Positions 55,601-64,000 of a stretch of 64,000 nt of DNA are shown here, one piece after another. A program made the position numbers and the translations under genes. This DNA comes from Lasiosphaeria ovina (lineage: Eukaryota > Ascomycota > Sordariomycetes > Sordariales > Lasiosphaeriaceae). The stretch's first letter is position 1, and the number at the start of each line of letters is the position of its first letter. The DNA lies in NCBI GenBank assembly GCA_033439765.1, contig JAULSN010000002.1, positions 806,001 to 870,000 on the forward strand. The letters run 5' to 3'. The notes beneath the pieces are model-generated. The model searched no databases and was not told where the DNA came from. It saw only the letters and a program-made list of their open reading frames with translations.

Positions 55601-58600
55601 TTTTGCACGTGGCGGCAATGTACGAGGACGAGGTCCGTATTGGGATGACCCAGGCCACTGCGTCTGGGTCAACGTTCACGTCATTCCTCACCAAGCTTCG
55701 TGAGATGCAGGTCAGGACATGGTCTCTCCAGTACACGGTACTGAAAGTCGGCGTCAACCAGCACCCGGCAATCTTTTCAAGGCCTGAAAACGACCTTGCC
55801 GATTACCTGGCAGCGGTCCATCAGGTGCTGGGCTTGCGGAAATGCTGCAAGTCTTCCAACAAGATCTTCCTCAAAATGATGCGCATTGAGCTTCTTAAGC
55901 AGAAGAACATCGAGAACTGGGAGGACTATCTAGGCCAAGTTCTCTATGATCTTCACGGCCTCAAAATCGGGGTTGGAGTCTGGGAGGTCCAGGACCACGG
56001 TTGCCCCCCCGAGACATTGAAACAGAAACAGGCCATGGCGCTCGTGGAGAAGATCTCCGTCCTCGCGAACAGGATGACAATGAAGGATCTGCTCAAGTCG
56101 GACCTGAAGACGACGATCGAGCACATGCAACAAGCCATTGGGTCGACCAAGTCTACTCCTCAGATGATGCTGAATCTCCGCAACTTTACAGAGTACCTGA
56201 AGACTGCAATCCACCCCTTGCACCTATATCAAGCCCTCACCGGCAATATCGATCTAGATGCCATCACAATCAACACGCCGGAGAGTGCCCCTGCCAAACA
56301 GGGCTGGTTTTTCTTGCAAGGCATGATCGCCCTCACCAAATTCAAGGGAGTAGACCTCAATAGGCGACAGACGCCGGGCGCTACTGACGACCTGCGCATC
56401 GGTGCGATATTCTTGCGGCTCCAGCTTCAGTTTACGCCGGATCGGTGGGATGCGTGGTTCCGCCTTGCCGAGTGCTTTGACTACGAATTGGACGAAGCTG
56501 TTCTTTGGACTGCCGACAAGATGAACAAGGACCGGGCTGAGTTGGTCAAATTCCAGCGGAACTCAATCCACTGCTATACTCTGGCGCTATCGCATTCGTA
56601 TGCATGGGCTTCGGACCCTTCTGCCTTCACGGCCTCGGAAGACGATGCGGATGCACTATTCGACATGTACCACGAGTTTGGCATGCGAATGTATGCCTCC
56701 AGCCGCGAGCCATTCGCAATGGAACCCTTTAAGCACGAAGATCAGGAGCGGTTCTTCATTGAAACAATGGGTGCTGGAACATACAAGAAGATCTTGCACA
56801 ACCAAATGTCGGACTACCAAGTCTGGAAGTTCGCAGCCAACCTATTCAAGAAGGCCATGGCGGGCAAGCCAAAAGAGTGGAAAAACCCCTACATGGTGGC
56901 AAAATGCCTTTGGAAAATGTACCAAAAGCCATTGGATGCTCTCGACGATGCAAACCGACTGAGCCGCCCGACGATGCAAACCGTGCTGGATGCTCTCGAG
57001 AAAACCGTCGAGGTAGCCTCGGCGCTGCCAAAACCACGCCACGGCCAGGATCCCATTCTAGAACCTCATTACAAGATTCTTTCTGTGGTCTATAAGCTCG
57101 TTAGGCGCGGCGATCTGACTACCCAAGAGGGCGCCAAAATCTTACAACGCCAGCAATACGCCCCCGATCACGGCTCGGAAGTCACGATCGGTGATGCTGA
57201 TGAATGGGAAGCATATGTGATTAGATCATTGCGTTACTTGCGCGACAAGGACAAGTCAAACTGGCAGCATCGTTTTATCATGCGCCACGCCCGCATTCTC
57301 TTCGACAAAGCCGATGTCGAGAGCGATGGCGGGGGATACGTTGCCGCAAAAGCCGCTTTCGCAGTTCTGCGCGAGAACATGTTCACCAAGACAATGGTAA
57401 TGAACGTCTGGAAGTGCGACGCCGAGCGGCCCGGCCGCCACCATGTCTACACCGAACAGTACATACGTTTTGCGGTTCGGCTGCTTGCCGTAGTGAACGA
57501 CCGAACCAACCTCGAAGCGGTGCTGCGCCGGATACGCAAGAAGGGTGTTGACTTCTATCATTTCAACGAGCTGTGGCAATCTTGCGTCTTGATATATGTG
57601 AAGCTCCTCCGCCAGACCTACGATATTCCCTTGACGGAAGAGGAAGCGTTTAAGAGCCTTACCCCAGAGGAGTTCGACGTCCTCAGCGAGAAAATCACCG
57701 AGTGGGCCACGAAGACAGAGGCTGAAGGCCACAACGCGCTCAGCGCCATGAGAGAAGCAGTGGAGCTCAAGAAGCTGAATGCCAACCTAATGAAAGCCGG
57801 GCCGATTGACGATCTAATTGCGGACTGCTACTCGGCCATCTACCTCGAGCTCAAGTCCGAGTTACCTGGATCGGAGGTCGCCCAAATCAAGGACGAGCGC
57901 AACCAGGGGCAGGATGAGGGATCACGGACCGATGACAACACAGAGGCCAAGGGCAAGCTTCTGAACGGACTTCTTGGCGCTCACGACCGGGAGTCTACTG
58001 TGTTGGGTTCTCTTCGAAGCTGTTCGGAGCAGCCGGAGAAGGCAGACAAGCCCCTCTCATTCACTGGAGAAGCTGCACCACGAGTGGGACGACGAGCCGG
58101 TGTCAGGCGTGCGGATATTCTCCGCAAGGCCGAGCAGGCGGTCGCCCGCTCCGCCGACGGGCCGCCCAAATCTGCTGGCGGCGCCAACGGGGCCAGCACA
58201 AAGCCTCGCTCCCGACTCGGCTCTACCTCTAGTGGCAGGAATGGCCATTCTGTTGGAGAAGAGGAGAATGGCGGCAGCGGCAGTGACAGCGATACCGGGG
58301 ACGAGAATGCACAGCATCCCGAAGATGAGGATGTGGAGATGAGGGATGCAGACGGTGACGACAGGCATGGCAGTGCCCACGAGAACGGGCATGACGACAA
58401 TGGCAGCGAGATTTCAAGCCCGCCAAGAAGCGTTCATGATTCGGCAGACGATGAGAGCGATCTTAGCGACGTCCCTGCCGACTACGAGGATGACATACCA
58501 CCGTCATTGCTATTTCCGAACCTCCGGAAGAGCGTGGAAATGAGCATCGCTGCCGAGACGGCTGCTGACGGTAGCTCCAACCAGAGCACTGCCGATGAGG

Positions 58601-59055
58601 GCGAAGAAATCGAGGAGAGTGGAGAGGGCGAAGAGAGTGAAGAAGGCGAAGAGGGTGAAGAAGTTGAGGAGGCCGAAGAAGTTGAGGAGGATGAAGAAGG
58701 CGAAGAGGCCAAAGAGGCCGAAGTGTCTAGTGAGGTCGAGGTGGCTGATAGTGCTGCCGACGACGATGAAACCGAGATTGAGATCGAGGTTGGGGGCGAG
58801 ATTGATGCTGACGAAGGTATCGAAGTCGAAGACGAAGACGACGAAGAGATAGGAGAAGCCGAAGAGGCGGAAGAGGGAGAAGAGGGAGAAGAGGAAGAAG
58901 AGGAAGAAGATGGAGAGGAGGGGGAGGAGGCAGAAGAGGTTGACGACGGGGAAGATGAAGAGGGAGAGGAGGAGGGTGAAGAGGAAGAAGAACCAGAGCG
59001 TCGCCTGGGCTCGCCGATGGAGGACGACGAAGGTGACACTAGTGCGAGCGAATAG
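52690..59055 (+). CDS. HIR3: Histone transcription regulator 3 (Hir3/CABIN1)
   Basis: Exons 52690-52692 (the ATG alone), 52756-52830 and 52888-59055 encode 2081 aa. Introns of 63 and 57 bp are both in frame, so a naive translation reads through them. The mature start [26 protein letters not shown] then [18 protein letters not shown] matches the family, whose helical TPR-type repeats fill residues 30-1700. Hir3 is the scaffold of the HIR histone-chaperone complex that deposits H3-H4 outside replication and represses histone genes. The final 160 residues are an extreme acidic tail, mostly Glu/Gly/Ala/Asp, ending [13 protein letters not shown]. A further in-frame intron near 57990-58090 cannot be excluded. 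Confidence 0.9.
   Translation: [2121 protein letters not shown]
52693..52755 (+). other. HIR3 intron directly after the start codon
   Basis: A 63-bp GT...AG intron with a ttgctaac branch site splits the ATG from the codon for Pro2. Removal restores the conserved [10 protein letters not shown] start. Confidence 0.75.
58600..59020 (+). repeat. Low-complexity Glu-rich coding tract
   Basis: Purine-rich gaagag/gaggag DNA encodes the acidic tail of HIR3. Antisense frames appear as spurious Ser/Pro-rich open frames. Confidence 0.7.
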
Positions 59056-60120
59056 CGGAGTTTGCATGGGCTGGGAAACGATTTCACGGCGCAAAAGGGG
59101 GTAACCGGTGTCTGTATATCAATGTAAACAATGGGCAATCGGTTGGGTGGGACAGGGTAAAGGGCCGGGCAGACTGCAGCGTTTTGGGCAAGGCGTTCAT
59201 TCTGCAGCATATTTCACCTACTCTTAGATTTTATCGGTATTTCGTGAATATAGAGCCGCGGGCGATGTTTCACTCATGTAATCCTGCGCAGCTGTTGTAG
59301 TTCCATGTTGAGGCATTGGCACGCCTGTCTCGACTGGGTAGGTGAGGTTTACAAGAATTCCCTGTTCATCATCCATTGGTTGTATTGTACGTACAAGTAC
59401 GAATACCTACAATACGTCTTAGCCGAGTGTATCGGATTTTCTTGCCCAGTTCTACTAATTATGATATGGGAAACTAGTAAATTGTGTGGGGTTGTGAGGA
59501 TTCAATCTCCTTCGACTTCATGGCCTCACATGAGCTAAATGTTAGGCGGTGGTTCGCACAGGGGATGATGGATGGCGTGCGTCAATGAGCTTAATCACCA
59601 TTTGCCTCACTAGTACCCCTGTCAGGCCGGCCGGCCGGCCCCATGGGACCCAAGCTCCAGTCCAATGTTCTTTGGGCCGAGCTAGGTTGCTTGCTTCACT
59701 GCCCCGCCTCGGCCGCCCCACCTTAGGCCTGACCCCTCCACCGGCCGCCGCCTTGGATATGGCAGGTGGAAGGCTGCCATCTTGCAGTCATCTTTCCCTA
59801 GAAACTCTTGCCTCAGCTTTCCTTTGCCCCAGTTGACTCTCGACCACCTAAAGATTTGGAATCTTCTAGGGGGATTGAAAAATTTTCTTTTCACATCCTG
59901 ATTATTACCCCAACTCTGTGTCGTCACCCCATCCCCAAAGTGCAGGGATCCGAGCTCGAAGAAAGCAGACCATCTACCTAGAGCTTCCCAACACCATCTT
60001 CACCGAGCTACCTACGCGTCGAACCCTTCAGCTACACAACATCTGACGGCCTGGACAAGAAAGTACCATCGTAGTCAGAACAACCACAGGTAGTACGAAA
60101 AGCCACATAAATACTTCAAA
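59056..60120. other. Intergenic region upstream of the E2 gene
   Basis: Left part: HIR3 3' flank. The middle contains a (ggcc)4 palindrome at 59625-59640. Right part: E2 promoter and 5' UTR (about 59880-60120). No gene was found. Confidence 0.55.
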
Positions 60121-60765
60121 ATGGCGTCGCAAAAACGCATTGCCAAGGTAAGCAAGCAAGCCTTCCCAGCCACCAATACTCAGCTTCCCCCAAGGTTCTC
60201 TCTCTCTTGGCGTTATTTCTTGCAGCCTTCTAACCGTTGCCATGTGTCTTGTTTCCGAAACAAACAGGAGCTGAGCGAGTGCATGAGCAACCCGCCCGAG
60301 GGCATGACGGTGGAGCTGGCAGACGACGAGGACGTGCACAAGTGGCACGTCACGCTGGCGGGGCCGCTGGGCAGCGTGTACTCGGAGGGCAAGTTTGGGA
60401 TCGTGGTGTCGCTGCCGAGCGAGTACCCGTTCAAGCCGCCGACGGTGACGTTCGCAACGCGCATCTACCACCCCAACGTGACCAACGACAACATGGGCAG
60501 CATCTGCCTGGCGGCGCTCAAGCCCGAGGCCTGGAAGCCCGCGACCAAGCTGCACGCCGTGCTCGAGGCGGTGCGCTTGCTGCTCGTCGAGCCCCAGCCC
60601 GACGACCCCCTCGAGAGCCGCATCGCCGACGAGTACCGCAACGACCGCGGCGAGTTCGAAAAGAACGTCCGCGCCTACGTCCAGCGCTATGCCAAGGGCT
60701 CCGTCAAGTTCGATGCCGCTCCCCCCACCGCGGCCGCCGGTGCGTCCGGCAACTCGAACGAGTAG
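60121..60765 (+). CDS. Ubiquitin-conjugating enzyme E2 (UbcH7/UBE2L3-like)
   Basis: Exons 60121-60147 and 60268-60765 (120-bp in-frame intron) encode 174 aa. MASQKRIAK joins ELSECM, giving a typical E2 N-terminal helix. The catalytic core has YPFKPPTV, HPN (77-79), the active-site Cys89 in GSICLAALK, and WKPATKL. The pattern WKPATK...EPQPDDPL...IADEYRNDR...KNVRAYVQRYAKG resembles UbcH7/UBE2L3 more than Ubc4/5. Between HPN and the Cys there are two extra residues compared with Ubc4, and the residue after CL is Ala where Ubc4/5 have Asp. The C-terminus adds a short Ala/Ser/Pro tail. Partner ligases are unknown; HECT or RBR ligases are suggested by the UbcH7 resemblance (inference). Confidence 0.88.
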   Translation: MASQKRIAKVSKQAFPATNTQLPPRFSLSWRYFLQPSNRCHVSCFRNKQELSECMSNPPEGMTVELADDEDVHKWHVTLAGPLGSVYSEGKFGIVVSLPSEYPFKPPTVTFATRIYHPNVTNDNMGSICLAALKPEAWKPATKLHAVLEAVRLLLVEPQPDDPLESRIADEYRNDRGEFEKNVRAYVQRYAKGSVKFDAAPPTAAAGASGNSNE

Positions 60766-61940
60766 CGCGGACAGGTCTACATACATGCAGCCAGCCACGG
60801 AGGGCGATTTCAGAAAGGAGAAAATATCATATATTAAAGTGGCATCTTGCCAAGCGCACAGATGACCAGGCCAGGCCAGACATACGAGAAAGCTGGAGTG
60901 AATGGTGGCGGGGAACAGGAACGGGAACGGGAACGGGAACGGGAACATGGACGGGAATGGGAATGGGAAAGGGCATTTATGCCCGAGAGTGGCTGGGCTC
61001 TTTCACACACACATTTCGGAGCGAAACATGGAGTCTGCGTTTTTTTATCCACACATCATACTTGTCTCATAGTTGATTTTGGGGACACATTGGCACCGGA
61101 GGTTTTTCCCCCTTCCACCTCGCCATCTTCGACTACCTAGGTATATCGTAGGTCAAAGACGCGGTTGGTGTCGATTGAGCCGTATTCTGAACGTGCGAGA
61201 TGGCCTTCAAGGTGAGGTATCGTGTGAGTACATGTTCTACGGTGATATATAATGTCATCTACAAAAGACTTCGAACAGCAATAAAGTGGGAGTTGCGGAG
61301 TCTTCAATATGTTTGTCTTCTCCGTCTAAGATCCAAAGATGCTTCAGAATACATGTATCTATGGGTTTTATGTGTCGGCCGAAATGCAAACAAAGGTAAA
61401 TAGGGTATATATCGTTGCTAACTAGGCTATCTAGCATTAACCGCCATATCTAGGATGTATTTCCCCTGCCCGCCCTCCTGTCTATCCTTGATGTATGACC
61501 CTAGCCACCTCCCTAGTTTTGCTTTCCGACTTCCACACGGTCTTTTCGCTAGCCATCTCTGGCTTGACAAGAGCCCATATCCGTCATGTGAACCCCCTCC
61601 CGCCGTCAACCGTAATGCTGCTTTCCCTCGCAATGCGCTGATAACTCCTAACAACAAAAGAAAAGAAAAAGAAGAGAAAAACTCCATAGATACATTGATG
61701 TTACATGCAATACACATCCAAACCGTCCTTGTTTTGGTGAGCTGGGGCCATAACAATATCATGAAGAAAGAAACAGGATTGGACCCCTGTGCGGCCAGTA
61801 CTCTCTTATAGCAAATGCAAGAGGTAATCAATGTCGTGAAAGCAAATTCTGAGATGCCTGACATGGCGCGGGAAAAGGAGCTTCGCCATCTGCTTGGTTC
61901 ATGGCACTAGAGCAAAGGTTGAGACGGGCCGGGGCTTGCT
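60766..61940. other. Convergent 3' flanks of E2 and TBC genes
   Basis: No gene was found. It contains a hexanucleotide repeat (60914-60946, units aacggg) in the presumed E2 3' UTR and AT-rich sequence further right. Confidence 0.55.
60914..60946. repeat. Hexanucleotide repeat
   Basis: About five tandem aacggg units follow the E2 gene, then degenerate copies (gggaatggg). Confidence 0.8.
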
Positions 61941-64000
61941 CTACATGACCTCGGCTGCCCTGGCTTGCTCGCGGTCCTTCTTTCGACCGAACAGCGTTCC
62001 CTTACGACGGACTTCGAGAGCTTCCATGTCGGTGGCGAGGTCCAGCCCAGCAGTTGCGGTGGTTCCCGACCTTGAACCATTATCGGTAGACTCCTGGTCT
62101 GCTTTCCATTTCCGAATGCCGGCACGCCGCTCTTCCCGCTTCTCTTCAACGGCCTCCTGGCTCAAATGGCCGATTCCGTTGCGCCGCTTGTAGCAAGCCT
62201 CCATGAGCGCATTGCAGTCAATCAACCGTCGTGGGAACGTTTGCACAACGCCGAACGTCTCCATGGGGTCGGCGACAGCCTTAATCTCGGGCTCGGCCAG
62301 CTTGAAGATGGTTAGGGCAATCCGGAACAATGTGCGAGAACCCTCGTAAAAGAAGACATCCCACACACGCAACACAGTCTCGGTGGGCAAGGTTCCAATA
62401 AAACATGACATGAACCAAGCTGTCATGCAAAGCGTGATTGGCGGCAAGCGGTTGGGGTCGTTGGCGCTGGGGTCAGATTTGATTCCGCCGTCTTTCCGGC
62501 GCCTTCCTTTGCTCTTTTTGCTTGAACCTCCATCGATCTCGTCGCCGCCAATTTGCTTCCACACTCCGGGCAGAGAGTCTTTTAACGCAAGCATCAGCAC
62601 GCCCAGGTCAACCTTGGAGCCCTCCAAGCTCATCTCGTGAGTTCCTGGAAGATAAACGCGCGTGATGACGTTAAGCAGCCAGAAAGACTGCTCTTCGGTT
62701 TCGATAAAGAGAAGGAGCATGCCGGCAATGAAATTCAGCGACTGGCAATACCCGATACGTGGGTTGTAGAGGGCAAAGGCGTTGAGAACACGACGCAACG
62801 ACGTGATCATCTCGGGTTCGGAAGCCATCTCGGACGGCTCTGCGTCCGCGCCCTGGCTTGTATTTGCCGGCTGCCCTGGATGCTGTGGTCTGAATCGTAC
62901 ATTATCGGGGAACGTACGGTACAAATCCTTTTCGATGTCTTCTATGATGAGGGGCTTCACCTCACTGGTCTGGCCAGGGATTTTGCCAGAGCCAGTCGGG
63001 TCCAGCGCAGCTCGCTTTACCAGCTCGTCGTAGACACCTCGGTGTTTAGCCATAATGGCTGGCCCGCCGGCGTAGTAAAACCACGCGGCGCCCCTCCAGT
63101 CAGGCGGTATGCCCTTTCGTACAAAACGTTTCGTCTTTGCGCTTCGCGGAGGAAACCTGTTCGGCTGGTCCGTCATGAGAGAGTTTTCTTTCAGAAGCGC
63201 GATCCACTTCTTGCGGCGGCGAGACAAGTACTCGGTGTATGAAGCGTCCCAAGCGTCGAATTGCTGGCGAGTGACATTAACACTTGCCTTCCGAAACCCG
63301 TAGCGATCACGACTGTCTGGGTCCTCTGGAGGCTCGGGCACAGTCTGTGGATTTGGCGAAGGGGTGGCCGCGCGAGGGGGTATGTTGATCACGCCATTTG
63401 ACGCTGCTAAAGGCGCCTTGCGGATTGCAACCTGCGGCGCAGCTTGGTTGCCATCACCATCTAGCATCTTGGCCGAATCGTGCTTCCCAGACTCTGTTGT
63501 TGTGTCCGAGCCCTTTCTCCTTGCCATATGCTCGGCAGCTAGCCCGAGCCCCATATCTTTCGGCAAGGAACTGGGCAAAAGCGATTTTCTGAAATTGTTT
63601 ACTGACTCTCGCTTTGTCGAGCGCGTAGATTCGGGGACAGTGAGCGCTCCACGAATTGGCAGTTCATCGTTCATTGCTTCGAGCATCTGGTCTCGCACCC
63701 GGCTCGTTTCCGAACGGCTGCTCGGGGGTCGGGAGTTATCCGGTCCAGCGGGTCCAGCCTCTGTATCGAGATCAAAAACATCATCCTCCTCGTCCGCAAA
63801 CCTCATGCTTCGGCGAATGCTCTCGATGTCGGAGTCGTTGAAGCCCCTCTCGTACATGCCCATCACGTCTTCCAGACTGGGTCCGTCGTCTACCACCGAA
63901 TCAGGCCTCCAGTTGGTCCCCGCGTAGCCGTTGATAATGGAATGCTCCGTGATACTGCTGGCCTTGGTCAGGACACTGCTCCTCTCTGTTCCAGCGGCGG
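61941..64000 (-). CDS. TBC-domain Rab GTPase-activating protein, 5' end outside window
   Basis: The frame is open from 64000 down to the stop at 61941 (at least 686 codons), so the start lies beyond the right edge. About 270 disordered Ser/Pro/Arg-rich residues lead to the TBC domain, which contains IPPDWRGAAWFYYAGG, IEDIEKDLYRTFPDN (catalytic arginine finger, IxxDxxR) and RIGYCQSLNFIAGMLLLF (glutamine finger YCQ). A Ser/Lys-rich insertion separates the last helices, TAWFMSCFIGTLPTETVLRVWDVFFYEG. Both catalytic fingers are present, so it should be an active GAP. The order and insert resemble Gyp3/Msb3-type proteins, which act on Sec4/Ypt GTPases in polarised secretion; that is inference. Confidence 0.9.
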   Translation of the reverse strand, partial: AAGTERSSVLTKASSITEHSIINGYAGTNWRPDSVVDDGPSLEDVMGMYERGFNDSDIESIRRSMRFADEEDDVFDLDTEAGPAGPDNSRPPSSRSETSRVRDQMLEAMNDELPIRGALTVPESTRSTKRESVNNFRKSLLPSSLPKDMGLGLAAEHMARRKGSDTTTESGKHDSAKMLDGDGNQAAPQVAIRKAPLAASNGVINIPPRAATPSPNPQTVPEPPEDPDSRDRYGFRKASVNVTRQQFDAWDASYTEYLSRRRKKWIALLKENSLMTDQPNRFPPRSAKTKRFVRKGIPPDWRGAAWFYYAGGPAIMAKHRGVYDELVKRAALDPTGSGKIPGQTSEVKPLIIEDIEKDLYRTFPDNVRFRPQHPGQPANTSQGADAEPSEMASEPEMITSLRRVLNAFALYNPRIGYCQSLNFIAGMLLLFIETEEQSFWLLNVITRVYLPGTHEMSLEGSKVDLGVLMLALKDSLPGVWKQIGGDEIDGGSSKKSKGRRRKDGGIKSDPSANDPNRLPPITLCMTAWFMSCFIGTLPTETVLRVWDVFFYEGSRTLFRIALTIFKLAEPEIKAVADPMETFGVVQTFPRRLIDCNALMEACYKRRNGIGHLSQEAVEEKREERRAGIRKWKADQESTDNGSRSGTTATAGLDLATDMEALEVRRKGTLFGRKKDREQARAAEVM

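Noticed and set aside
58482..59210. 242-codon Ser-rich minus-strand frame
   Set aside because: It is the antisense reading of the gaagag/gaggag tract coding for the HIR3 acidic tail.

Overview
This window comes from the nuclear genome of a filamentous ascomycete, most likely a Sordariomycete. The evidence is short spliceosomal introns (about 54-205 bp, with GT/AG ends and gctaac- or ctaac-like branch sites), GC-rich exons, and fungal families such as a SUR7/PalI protein, a ChAPs protein, a LaeA-like methyltransferase, a DUF7053-type protein and a GH18 chitinase with a fungal CBM1. I saw no bacterial, viral, rRNA, tRNA or CRISPR signature. Species-level placement is inference only. Exon boundaries were set by hand from splice consensus, reading phase and family conservation.

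Left part (about 1-23 kb) is gene-sparse: a SUR7/PalI membrane protein (1314-2571), a duplicated F-box/2EXR-like protein (3791-5803), a TRAPPC12-like TRAPP subunit (6700-7924), a small mitochondrial-type membrane protein (10046-10487), a LaeA-like methyltransferase (12795-14182), a Pro/Arg-rich repetitive secreted protein (14711-15358), a truncated aminoglycoside-phosphotransferase-like gene (17269-18096) and a secreted GH18-CBM1 chitinase (21839-23314). Between them lie kilobase-scale gene-free stretches with two MITE-like elements (2742-3365 and 6531-6630), a 7-bp minisatellite and AT-rich sequence.

Middle part (24-37 kb) is dense in housekeeping genes: an ADAL-type deaminase, a divergent ribosome-biogenesis pair SSF1/RRP3 sharing a 278-bp promoter, the spliceosome factor Cwf19, then (after a 2.6-kb gap) a DUF7053-type protein with a long poly-Q tract. 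Between 38.2 and 40.2 kb lies a multiply broken pseudogene resembling the C-terminal half of the large killer-toxin-like (subgroup C) chitinases.

Right part (41-64 kb) is conserved and mostly arranged as divergent or convergent pairs: a GT31-like glycosyltransferase, GPN1/Npa3 GTPase, RNA polymerase subunit Rpb12, a HIT-family protein, an aldo-keto reductase, a ChAPs exomer protein divergent from the histone regulator HIR3 (2081 aa, with a start-codon-only first coding exon and an extreme Glu-rich tail), a UbcH7-like ubiquitin-conjugating enzyme, and a TBC Rab-GAP that runs off the right edge.

The picture is a conserved core of ribosome, transcription, splicing and trafficking genes alternating with decaying, repeat-marked accessory islands. 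No biosynthetic cluster or defence island was found. The most unusual items are the 624-bp MULE-like MITE, the ATG-only exon of HIR3, the repeat-built secreted protein, the chitinase pseudogene, and the E2 enzyme with an atypical active-site neighbourhood.
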